A stretch of 5,110 bases of DNA, from NCBI GenBank assembly GCA_905209075.1, contig CAJLRL010000052.1, positions 1-5,110 of the forward strand, given 5' to 3'. The notes below the pieces were generated by a model. The model ran no database searches. It was not told the origin of the DNA and was given only the letters and a program-made list of their open reading frames with translations. Source of the stretch: an uncultured Lachnospiraceae bacterium. GTDB lineage: Bacteria > Bacillota > Clostridia > Lachnospirales > Lachnospiraceae. Shown here in pieces: positions 1 through 5,110 of the stretch (positions are counted from its first letter, which is position 1; each line of letters opens with the position of its first letter). A program made the position numbers and the translations under genes.

Positions 1-189
1 ATTTTTCTCAGCAATCAGAACCTTGTCACGGAGTTCATCCATGTTTTTGTTCTTATTGTTGATCGTAATCTTATAATTACAGTCCAGCGAATTTAAGAAC
101 TTGCAGTATCTTTCAAATATGCCAATCTGCTCATCCTCCGTTGCTGTCGTGTAATTGATGTCATGAAAGCGGTAGCATTTAACTTTCAT
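1..189 (-). CDS. VirB4-like conjugation ATPase, N-terminal fragment (partial, probably 5'-truncated)
   Basis: An uninterrupted frame of 63 codons reads from an ATG at 189 and runs off the left edge. Its stretch YRFHDINYTTATEDEQ, followed by FERYCKFLNSLD and KITINNKN, resembles the early region of VirB4/TraE-type ATPases of Firmicutes conjugative elements, where a D-I-N-Y motif, an F-L-N-x-x-D motif and an I-T-I-N-N-like strand come in that order. Those proteins power type IV secretion during conjugation at the membrane; the Walker motifs would lie beyond the edge. Family members usually have some tens of residues before this point. Here the homology begins almost at the ATG, and the bases before it (GACATCTTCCGCTGTCTT) hold no Shine-Dalgarno sequence. 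I infer loss of the 5' end, probably leaving a pseudogene. The family is recalled from motif order, not from a search. Whether the rest of the gene is intact cannot be seen. Confidence 0.62.
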   Translation of the reverse strand, partial: MKVKCYRFHDINYTTATEDEQIGIFERYCKFLNSLDCNYKITINNKNKNMDELRDKVLIAEKN

Positions 190-195
190 AAGACA

Positions 196-205
196 GCGGA
201 AGATG
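196..205. repeat. 10-bp copy of the tRNA-Leu 3' end
   Basis: GCGGAAGATG here is identical to 345-354, the last ten paired bases of the tRNA-Leu gene (CATCTTCCGC on the minus strand), in the same orientation and 149 bp away. It lies just upstream of the truncated VirB4-like frame, where an integration scar would be expected. Ten bases is short for an att core and could be chance, so the role is inference. Confidence 0.35.
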
Positions 206-239
206 TCGCAAAACGTCCTGTGGACGTTTGTTCTGCGAC
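205..239 (-). other. Inverted repeat / hairpin
   Basis: On the plus strand GTCGCA (205-210) pairs with TGCGAC (234-239), and inside it AAACGTCC (211-218) pairs with GGACGTTT (222-229) around a three-base loop. A four-base bulge (230-233) interrupts the right arm. There is no U-tract on either side, so it does not look like an intrinsic terminator. It abuts the next inverted repeat at 240. Function unknown. Confidence 0.6.
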
Positions 240-289
240 GACCGAAGCGGAGCGGAGAACTTGATCTGGGGGCACGGACCGCTTCGGTC
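240..289 (-). other. 11-bp inverted repeat with 28-nt loop
   Basis: GACCGAAGCGG (240-250) is exactly complementary to CCGCTTCGGTC (279-289), enclosing 28 bases (251-278). It sits between the tRNA terminator hairpin, which begins at 291, and the hairpin ending at 239. The G/C-rich stem contrasts with the surrounding A/T-rich spacer. No U-tract follows. It could be part of a structured RNA or a mobile repeat. Function unknown. Confidence 0.6.
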
Positions 290-290
290 T

Positions 291-342
291 TGCATAAAAA
301 GAAAGAACCAAGTCCTGCGACTTGATTCTTTCTTTTTATGCA
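291..342 (-). terminator. Intrinsic terminator of tRNA-Leu
   Basis: Two 24-base arms (291-314 and 319-342) form a stem around the loop 315-318. The single imperfect position is a G-U pair in the minus-strand RNA but a C-A mismatch in the plus-strand RNA, so the minus strand is favoured. In that direction the 3' arm carries CTTTCTTTTT, the U-rich run of a Rho-independent terminator, paired here with an A-rich 5' flank. The stem starts two bases after the tRNA discriminator base. Confidence 0.85.
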
Positions 343-343
343 A

Positions 344-428
344 TGCGGAAGATGGGACTTGAACCCACACGACTGCAATAGCCACAAGATCCTTAGTCTT
401 GCTCGTCTGCCAGTTCCGACACTTCCGC
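344..428 (-). tRNA. tRNA-Leu (anticodon AAG)
   Basis: The 85-nt gene folds as a class II tRNA. The acceptor stem GCGGAAG/CTTCCGC is perfect, with discriminator A at 344. The D stem is TCG/CGA with the Leu-type loop GAACTGGCAGA. The anticodon stem CAAGA/TCTTG holds the loop CTAAGGA, so U33 is followed by A34-A35-G36 and G37. The variable arm of about 16 nt has a short stem GGCT/AGTC, and the T stem carries the TTCAAGT loop. The long variable arm, discriminator A and GG in the D loop fit leucine. CCA is not encoded, because TTG follows, so it must be added by the CCA enzyme. The anticodon reads CUU directly, and CUC and possibly CUA if A34 is edited to inosine. Its own promoter and terminator make it a single-gene unit. 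Confidence 0.95.
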
Positions 429-473
429 GTTTATTTAATTGCTGCATGAAGTATTTCCTCACACAACTCGTAT

Positions 474-502
474 ATAATACCAAACTATTTTAGAAATTTC
501 AA
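474..502 (-). promoter_or_regulatory. Promoter of tRNA-Leu
   Basis: On the minus strand TTGAAA (502-497) is followed after exactly 17 bases by TATTAT (479-474), close to sigma-A consensus. Transcription would start near 467, leaving a leader of about 40 nt before the tRNA. It lies downstream of the terminator of the sugar operon, so the tRNA is independently expressed. Confidence 0.7.
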
Positions 503-533
503 CTATAAATTTTATTTTTTTACATTTTCCGGC

Positions 534-587
534 AAAAAGTGAAAGCCGCATGGCACATATTTTTTGTGCGGCATGCGGCTTTCACTT
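534..587 (-). terminator. Intrinsic terminator of the beta-glucoside operon
   Basis: A perfect 16-bp stem (537-552 with 572-587) is extended by an inner stem (553-557 with 565-569) and a two-base bulge. Read on the minus strand it is followed by TTTTTG. The plus strand has no U-run after it, so it serves minus-strand transcription. It begins 12 bases after the stop codon of the glucosidase gene and closes the operon. Confidence 0.9.
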
Positions 588-599
588 ATGACAAACAGA

Positions 600-2030
600 T
601 TATAATTTCTCTCCGTTTGTTTCTATCACGTTTTTATACCAGTAAAATGATTTTTTACGGGAGCGTTTCAATGTTCCGTTTCCCTCATTATCTTTGTCTA
701 CATATATAAACCCATATCTTTTTTTCATCTCTCCTGTCGTAAAGGATACGCAGTCGATACAGCCCCATGGTGTATATCCCATGAGATCTACACCGTCATA
801 TGTAACAGCTTTTTTCATTTCTTCTATATGCGCTTTTAAATATGCGATCCTGTAATCATCATCTATGCTTCCGTCAGGTTTTACCTCATCGATCGCTCCG
901 AATCCGTTTTCGACTATAAAAAGCGGTATCTGATATCTTTCATATAAAAGGTTTAGTGCATAGCGCAATCCTACCGGATCGATCTGCCAGCCCCAGTCAC
1001 TTGATTTTACATATGGATTTGGGACACTTCCCGGAAAACCATCTACACCGTTTCCGTCTGCCACATGATCTGCTTTTACAGCATTTGTCATGTAATAACT
1101 GAATCCCACATAATCGACAGTGCCTTCCTTTAATATCTGCTCATCATCTGCTTCCATCTGCACATGGATGTCTTTTTTCTCCCATTCCGGCCAAATGTAT
1201 GAAGGATATTTTCCTCTCACATGGACATCACCGAACAAATATCTGTCATGCATCGCCTCAACAGAATACATCATATCTTCCGGCTTGCACGAATACGGAT
1301 AAAGAGGCACACACGCCATCATGCATCCGATCTTAAAATCAGGATTTATCTTATGCCCTTCCTTTACGACCAGCGCACTTGCAACAAGTTCATGATGTAC
1401 AACCTGATACATACATTCTTCAGGGTTTGGCTCATTTCCAAATATGACACCTGAACAAGTATAGCCAAAAAGTGGATATTTATAGTTTTTCTGGTTGTTT
1501 ATCTCGTTAAAAGTCATCCAGTATTTTACTTTATCCTTGTATCTTTCCATTACGGTAAGTGCATACTTCACAAAAAAATCTATGACTTTTCTGTTTTTCC
1601 AGCCACCGTATTTTTTCACAAGATTATAAGGCATCTCAAAATGTGAAAGTGTTATGACCGGCTCTATTCCGTACTTTAGCAGCTCGTCAAACATATCGTC
1701 GTAAAATGCAATACCTTCCTCGTTTGCCTTCTCATCGTCTCCGTTCGGAAATATCCTCGTCCACGCTATCGAAGTCCTGAAACATTTAAATCCCATCTCT
1801 GCGAACATTTTTATATCGTCTTTATAATGTCCATAAAAATCAACAGCTTCATGGTTTGGATAATAGTATCCGTCTTTTACTCCATCTGTAATCTTTCTAT
1901 CAACACCATGTGCTCCGGCTGTGAGGACATCGGCTATGCTTATGCCTTTGCCGCCTTTGTCCCAGCCTCCCTCTACCTGATGGGCAGCTACCGCACCGCC
2001 CCACAGGAAATTATCAGGAAATTTATACAT
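600..2030 (-). CDS. bglA: 6-phospho-beta-glucosidase (GH1)
   Basis: The 476-aa cytoplasmic glycoside hydrolase family 1 enzyme hydrolyses phosphorylated beta-glucosides such as cellobiose 6-phosphate or salicin/arbutin 6-phosphate, giving glucose 6-phosphate. The N-terminus FPDNFLWGGAVAAHQVEG is the GH1 signature. The acid/base glutamate is E176 in TFNEIN and the nucleophile is E374 in IVENGFG. The segment S429 to Y439 (SFTTGEMKKRY) is the phosphate-binding loop typical of 6-phospho enzymes (S429, K437, Y439 by analogy), which separates it from plain beta-glucosidases. Length is normal, and the C-terminus SRKKSFYWYKNVIETNGEKL closely resembles recalled E. coli BglA. The ATG at 2030 is supported by AAAGGGG (2043-2037) six bases upstream. 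It is the last gene after the PTS, with a 139-bp spacer, and has its own downstream terminator. The exact preferred sugar cannot be read; ascB- or bglH-like naming would fit equally. Confidence 0.95.
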   Translation of the reverse strand: MYKFPDNFLWGGAVAAHQVEGGWDKGGKGISIADVLTAGAHGVDRKITDGVKDGYYYPNHEAVDFYGHYKDDIKMFAEMGFKCFRTSIAWTRIFPNGDDEKANEEGIAFYDDMFDELLKYGIEPVITLSHFEMPYNLVKKYGGWKNRKVIDFFVKYALTVMERYKDKVKYWMTFNEINNQKNYKYPLFGYTCSGVIFGNEPNPEECMYQVVHHELVASALVVKEGHKINPDFKIGCMMACVPLYPYSCKPEDMMYSVEAMHDRYLFGDVHVRGKYPSYIWPEWEKKDIHVQMEADDEQILKEGTVDYVGFSYYMTNAVKADHVADGNGVDGFPGSVPNPYVKSSDWGWQIDPVGLRYALNLLYERYQIPLFIVENGFGAIDEVKPDGSIDDDYRIAYLKAHIEEMKKAVTYDGVDLMGYTPWGCIDCVSFTTGEMKKRYGFIYVDKDNEGNGTLKRSRKKSFYWYKNVIETNGEKL

Positions 2031-2074
2031 ATGCCGCCCCTTTCTGCATAAATCTGCTTTGTATTGTTGTCATC

Positions 2075-2161
2075 GTCTTCTTTTAACACTTTTATCAGGC
2101 TTTATTTTATCTTTGTGCTGTCTGCTTTTAACACTTTTATCAGACTTTATTCTATATTTGT
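2075..2161. repeat. Two near-identical 42-nt direct repeats
   Basis: Copies at 2075-2116 and 2120-2161 match at 38 of 42 positions, with a three-base gap and a 45-nt period. The shared core is CTTTTAACACTTTTATCAG followed by an A/T-rich tail. They fill most of the spacer between the PTS stop codon and the glucosidase ribosome site. The units show no strong internal dyad, so they are neither terminators nor obvious antiterminator targets. They may come from a local duplication. Confidence 0.85.
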
Positions 2162-2169
2162 TCCGCGTA

Positions 2170-4056
2170 TCAGATTATCTCAAAAGCACAGTCTTTTACA
2201 GCAGTTTTTCTGCCCTCATGCACTTTTACATTTTTCGAAGGATCTGACACGATAAACATTACTGTCGTATCGTAGCCTTCTTTTTCTAAAAGTTCCTTGT
2301 CAAACTCTACAAGCAGATCACCTTTTCTTACTTTATCTCCCTGTTTAACTTTAAGATCAAAGCCTCTACCCTCAAGTTTTACTGTATCAACACCTATGTG
2401 TATGAGTATTTCCGTGCCGGTTGCGTCTGACATTCCAACAAGATGTCCGGTCGGGAATACTGCATCAATGTTTCCATCAAATGGTGCATATACTTTTCCG
2501 TTCTCCGGCTGTATTCCGACACCTTTTCCCATTGCCTCAGATGCAAAAGCCTCATCTTTTACCTCATTTACAGGAATTACATTTCCCGAGACAGGAGCCA
2601 AAAGCGCTGTGCCGGCTGATGCTGCGTTGTATGATGTATTTGTTGCAACTGAATTTGTGCGATTTTCATTATCTGCTGATACATTGTCTGATTTGTTATC
2701 AGAAGCACTATCCTCGAATCCAACTATCATTGTAAGCACTGTCCCAAGTACGAATGCGACAGCGATTGAGATCAAAAGTCCGATAAACTGTGTCATATGT
2801 CCGGCTTTAAAATATGCAGGAAGTGTTGCAATACCCGGCATATTGTAGCCCCATGATACTGCCCTGAATGCTCCTCCGATCGCACCTCCGACTGCTCCTG
2901 CGATACATCCGCAGATCATAGGTTTTTTAAGTCTTAAGTTTACACCGTAGATAGCAGGTTCTGTGATACCGAAAAATCCTGTTATCGCTGCTGATGCTGA
3001 AATTCCTTTTAATTCCTTATCTTTTGTCTTTAAAAATACTCCAAATGCTGCCCCCGCCTGTGAGAATACCGCAGATGCCTGTAAGCCTGTAAAAGTATCA
3101 TATCCAAGGTTTGCATAGTTTCCTACTGTTACCGGAGTGATTCCCCAGTGAACACCGAATATTACCAAAACTTCCCAGAGTCCGCCGACCACGATACCTG
3201 CTATGATCGGATTTAAGTTGTAAAGTGTATTGTAGATGCCTCCGATTGCTCCGCCAATAGCATTTCCGACAGGTCCGAATGCAAGCAGTGTAAGCGGTAC
3301 CATTATCGCTATCGTAAACATTGGTGTAAATAAATTTCTTATGACGATTGGCAGATATTTTTCAAAAAATCTCTGCACATATGATGCTACCCAGATTGAT
3401 AAAATAATCGGTATAACCGATGATGTGTAGCTTAAAAGCTGTACCTTGATGCCAAGGAAATAAACAGGATCACCTGCATTTACCATTGCTATGTAGTCCG
3501 GGCATACAAGCGCACACGCTATAACTACTGCGATGTACGTGTTTACCTTAAACTTTTTCGATGCTGTGACCGAGATCAGTACAGGTAAAAATGTAAATGC
3601 TGTCCATGAAATAAAGTTAAGTATCTGATACGTTCCACCTGTTGTGTCGATCGCATTAAGCGCTACGAGCACCCCGAGTATTCCCTGAAGGATACCACAC
3701 GCAGCAAGTGTATACAAAAACGGAGCAAATATCGCTGAGATCACATCTATGATCCTGCTTACTATTCCTGCTTTTTTGTTACCTGTGCTGCCGGCATTTT
3801 CATCAATCGTTACAAGTTCCGTAACAAACTGATACGCATCCTTAACGTGATTTCCGATAACTACCTGAAACTGTCCACCTGCCTGTACGGTAGTAATCAC
3901 GCCCTGTATCTTTGCCACCCTTTCTTTGTTTACGATAGATTCGTCTTTTAAGATAAATCTAAGTCGTGTTGCACAATGCGTAACATTTGAAATGTTGTCA
4001 TTGCCGCCTAGCTCTTTTACCAGTTCTTTGGCTGTTTTCTGATAATCGATCGCCAT
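2170..4056 (-). CDS. bglP: Beta-glucoside PTS transporter, EIIBCA
   Basis: The 628-aa membrane permease imports beta-glucosides while phosphorylating them, with phosphate coming from PEP through EI and HPr. Order is IIB-IIC-IIA. IIB (about 1-90) carries the phosphocysteine C28 in NVTHCATRLRF. IIC (about 100-446) is strongly hydrophobic with several membrane segments and holds GVHWGITP (301-308) and the sugar-binding loop GITEPAIYG (363-371). A Ser/Asn/Asp-rich linker (about 447-481) joins IIA (482-628), which has H538 and the phosphorylated H553 in ILIHIGVDTV, spaced as H75 and H90 of IIA-Glc. The length matches BglP/BglF-type permeases and all phosphotransfer residues are present. The ATG at 4056 follows a strong AAGGAGGAG site. 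It is the first gene of the sugar operon, upstream of the matching phospho-glucosidase. Sucrose or trehalose permeases share the fold, but the neighbour favours beta-glucosides. Confidence 0.95.
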   Translation of the reverse strand: MAIDYQKTAKELVKELGGNDNISNVTHCATRLRFILKDESIVNKERVAKIQGVITTVQAGGQFQVVIGNHVKDAYQFVTELVTIDENAGSTGNKKAGIVSRIIDVISAIFAPFLYTLAACGILQGILGVLVALNAIDTTGGTYQILNFISWTAFTFLPVLISVTASKKFKVNTYIAVVIACALVCPDYIAMVNAGDPVYFLGIKVQLLSYTSSVIPIILSIWVASYVQRFFEKYLPIVIRNLFTPMFTIAIMVPLTLLAFGPVGNAIGGAIGGIYNTLYNLNPIIAGIVVGGLWEVLVIFGVHWGITPVTVGNYANLGYDTFTGLQASAVFSQAGAAFGVFLKTKDKELKGISASAAITGFFGITEPAIYGVNLRLKKPMICGCIAGAVGGAIGGAFRAVSWGYNMPGIATLPAYFKAGHMTQFIGLLISIAVAFVLGTVLTMIVGFEDSASDNKSDNVSADNENRTNSVATNTSYNAASAGTALLAPVSGNVIPVNEVKDEAFASEAMGKGVGIQPENGKVYAPFDGNIDAVFPTGHLVGMSDATGTEILIHIGVDTVKLEGRGFDLKVKQGDKVRKGDLLVEFDKELLEKEGYDTTVMFIVSDPSKNVKVHEGRKTAVKDCAFEII

Positions 4057-4104
4057 TTCTTCTCCTCCTTTTTTGTTATCTGCGTTTTGTTTTTGCTTAA
4101 TTTT

Positions 4105-4110
4105 ATTTTA
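4105..4110 (-). promoter_or_regulatory. Possible -10 box for the PTS-glucosidase operon
   Basis: TAAAAT on the minus strand (4110-4105) matches five of six -10 bases and lies 48 bases before the PTS start codon. No good -35 box sits at normal spacing; the nearest is TTGTAG, 20 bases upstream, which would suggest an activator-dependent or weak promoter. A promoter is needed somewhere in this spacer because the regulator gene ends in a terminator. Confidence 0.35.
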
Positions 4111-4131
4111 ACCACTTGTTTATAAAATTTC

Positions 4132-4141
4132 TACAAAGCTG
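4132..4141. repeat. Direct repeat TACAAAGCTG, possible operator half-site
   Basis: TACAAAGCTG occurs at 4132-4141 and again at 4178-4187, and its core reappears inverted as CTTTGTAA at 4193-4200. This copy falls at the expected -35 region of the PTS operon promoter. It is a candidate binding site for the adjacent RpiR regulator; that is inference only. Confidence 0.3.
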
Positions 4142-4155
4142 CGTTTTATGTAACG

Positions 4156-4165
4156 TGTGCGCACA
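4156..4165. promoter_or_regulatory. 10-bp perfect palindrome
   Basis: TGTGCGCACA is self-complementary and directly follows the U-tract of the regulator's terminator, about 50 bases upstream of the putative -10 box of the PTS operon. It could be a protein-binding site. A short palindrome of this kind can also occur by chance. Confidence 0.25.
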
Positions 4166-4207
4166 AAAAAAATATGTTACAAAGCTGACACACTTTGTAA
4201 CATATTT
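4165..4207 (-). terminator. Intrinsic terminator of the rpiR-family gene
   Basis: Perfect 15-base arms (4170-4184 and 4193-4207) enclose an eight-base loop, and the minus strand continues into eight T residues (4172-4165). It begins nine bases past the regulator stop codon. The stem is A/T-rich, so it may be leaky. The same dyad, with TTACAAAG half-sites, could also act as an operator for the downstream PTS operon. Confidence 0.75.
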
Positions 4208-4215
4208 CTTACTGT

Positions 4216-4932
4216 TTATAACCGTCTGCCGATCGCCTCTATCAGATATATAACCGGTATCTGCGTCGTTGTATTGACATGATGTTCTAACTCATGATCC
4301 GTAACATAGTATGACAGATTATAGTCAGATATACGTGCCAGCGTCGATGTTCCCTTGTTCGTGATACTTATGATCTTGCAGTCATACTTTTTAAACTCAT
4401 TGGTCATAGCTATTATCTGTTCCGTCTCACCTGACACAGAAAGTGCTATTATTATCGCTCCCTGTATGCCCTCCATTATCGGATAATACGGGTCTTCTAT
4501 ATACTGGCTGAATTTTTTTAGATTCGAAAAAAAACGCGCACCGTATTTCCCTAAAATGCCGGAAGTTCCAAGTCCTATGAATATAACCTGTTTTGCCTCC
4601 CTCACGACATCTGCGATCTCGTCAAGTTCACTCTGGTGTATGCCGGAACTTATCTTGTCGAAATATTCCTGAAGTTCTTTTACATCCTCATTTACTTTGC
4701 GGTCCTGTTTCTTCTCCTGGTCGAGATATTGCTTAAAATTGATCTTAAATTCAGAATATCCCTCGAATCCTGCCTTCTTGCAAAACCGCATAACAGTAGC
4801 CGTAGATACATGAACTTCATCCGCAAGTTCGCGGACAGTCATATATTTGATCTTTGATTTATTTTTAACAATATAGTCATATACAAGCATTTCCATCTCA
4901 TTAAATGACTTGATCATCTCATAGCTGAACAT
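4216..4932 (-). CDS. RpiR/MurR-family transcriptional regulator (HTH plus SIS)
   Basis: The 238-aa cytoplasmic DNA-binding protein probably controls the adjacent beta-glucoside genes in response to a phosphorylated sugar. An N-terminal HTH_6 domain (about 1-75) contains the helix-turn-helix TVRELADEVHVSTATVMRFCKK (about 32-53) and the typical continuation GYSEFKINFKQYL. A charged linker leads to a SIS phosphosugar-binding domain (about 105-235) with GLGTSG (120-125) and SVSGET (165-170). It is slightly shorter than the common 250-290 aa but has both domains. A longer frame can start at TTG 4947, but that codon overlaps the GGGGAG ribosome site, so ATG 4932 is preferred. It has its own promoter and terminator and lies 159 bp upstream of the PTS gene. 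The family includes both activators and repressors, so the sign of control is unknown. Confidence 0.92.
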   Translation of the reverse strand: MFSYEMIKSFNEMEMLVYDYIVKNKSKIKYMTVRELADEVHVSTATVMRFCKKAGFEGYSEFKINFKQYLDQEKKQDRKVNEDVKELQEYFDKISSGIHQSELDEIADVVREAKQVIFIGLGTSGILGKYGARFFSNLKKFSQYIEDPYYPIMEGIQGAIIIALSVSGETEQIIAMTNEFKKYDCKIISITNKGTSTLARISDYNLSYYVTDHELEHHVNTTTQIPVIYLIEAIGRRL

Positions 4933-4939
4933 AATTCTG

Positions 4940-4945
4940 CTCCCC
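4940..4945 (-). promoter_or_regulatory. Ribosome binding site that sets the rpiR-family start
   Basis: GGGGAG on the minus strand (4945-4940) sits seven bases before ATG 4932. The alternative in-frame TTG at 4947 overlaps this site and has no good Shine-Dalgarno sequence of its own, so the shorter protein is favoured. Confidence 0.75.
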
Positions 4946-4995
4946 AAAATCCCATATAGTAAAATTTTTATATCGCATATTAATCACGTATGCTT

Positions 4996-5024
4996 ATTAT
5001 ATAGTAACTGTTCATATGGTACAA
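4996..5024 (-). promoter_or_regulatory. Promoter of the rpiR-family gene
   Basis: On the minus strand TTGTAC (5024-5019) is followed after 17 bases by a perfect TATAAT (5001-4996). Transcription would start near 4990, giving a 5' leader of about 58 nt. The -35 box matches only three of six consensus bases. Confidence 0.6.
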
Positions 5025-5046
5025 CACATTTGCTTCTATTTCTATA

Positions 5047-5098
5047 CAAAAAACCATGCAAAACAGTCTTTCATACTGTTCCACATGGTTTATTTTTG
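5047..5098 (-). terminator. Intrinsic terminator, probably bidirectional
   Basis: AAACCATG (5051-5058) pairs with CATGGTTT (5084-5091), and inside a 3x3 internal loop AACAGT (5062-5067) pairs with ACTGTT (5075-5080). The minus strand continues as TTTTTTG, and the plus strand as TATTTTTG. It lies upstream of the regulator's promoter and most likely ends a neighbouring transcript from beyond the right edge, isolating the cassette. Confidence 0.6.
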
Positions 5099-5110
5099 TC
5101 CTTATAAAAT

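Noticed and set aside
179..385. 68-codon minus-strand open frame
   Set aside because: It begins inside the tRNA-Leu gene and runs through the terminator hairpin; its VWVQVPSSA start is simply the translated tRNA T arm and acceptor stem.
2075..2161. CRISPR-like repeat-spacer unit
   Set aside because: Only two copies with a three-base gap, imperfect identity and no cas genes.
2059..2255. Two overlapping plus-strand frames rich in Leu and Phe
   Set aside because: Their internally repeated sequence is the translation of the 42-nt direct repeat; there is no ribosome site, and they run into the antisense of the PTS gene.
2297..2848. 183-codon plus-strand open frame
   Set aside because: It lies wholly antisense to the PTS gene, is Ser/Pro/Thr-rich as antisense frames are, has no supporting ribosome site and no recognisable domain.
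4145..4165. Catabolite-responsive element (cre)
   Set aside because: TGTAACGTGTGCGCA resembles the start of a cre site, but the central CG is out of register with the consensus.
4057..4215. LicT/BglG antiterminator target in the PTS leader
   Set aside because: No sequence resembling the known ribonucleic antiterminator consensus is present, and the only strong hairpin belongs to the end of the regulator gene.
4636..4857. 73-codon plus-strand open frame
   Set aside because: It is antisense to the HTH and linker part of the RpiR-family gene, with no ribosome site or known domain.
4933..4947. TTG start giving a 243-aa regulator
   Set aside because: The TTG overlaps the GGGGAG ribosome site that serves ATG 4932, and the extra five residues are not part of the usual HTH_6 domain.

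Overview
The window looks like low-G+C Firmicutes chromosome, most likely a gut Lachnospiraceae (Roseburia/Eubacterium-like). This rests on A/T-rich spacers, strong AGGAGG-type ribosome sites, TTGAAA-17-TATTAT promoters, intrinsic terminators after each unit, a tRNA-Leu with an AAG anticodon and no encoded CCA, and the protein families. The genus is inference; no marker gene is present.

Everything that can be called is on the minus strand, so the biological order runs right to left. At the right edge (about 5047-5098) a hairpin with U-tracts on both sides closes off a neighbour outside the window. A promoter (4996-5024) then drives an RpiR-family regulator (4216-4932), which ends in its own terminator (4165-4207). 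A 159-bp spacer leads to a 628-aa beta-glucoside PTS permease of IIB-IIC-IIA layout (2170-4056). A 139-bp spacer with two near-identical 42-nt direct repeats follows, then a GH1 6-phospho-beta-glucosidase (600-2030) and a strong terminator (534-587). This is a complete beta-glucoside utilisation cassette: the PTS imports and phosphorylates the sugar, the glycosidase splits it to glucose 6-phosphate plus aglycone or glucose, and the RpiR protein probably senses the phosphorylated sugar.

To the left is an independent unit: a promoter, tRNA-Leu(AAG) (344-428) and a long terminator hairpin (291-342). Two further inverted repeats (240-289 and 205-239) follow almost without gaps. Immediately after them is a 10-bp copy of the tRNA 3' end (196-205). 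From 189 to the left edge runs an open frame that resembles the N-terminal part of a VirB4-type conjugation ATPase but lacks the usual start and a ribosome site.

The sugar operon is ordinary, although an RpiR regulator replaces the BglG/LicT antiterminator often found with this type of PTS. The part most worth a second look is 1-345, which may be the scar or edge of an integrated conjugative element beside tRNA-Leu, with a compact multi-hairpin segment between them.
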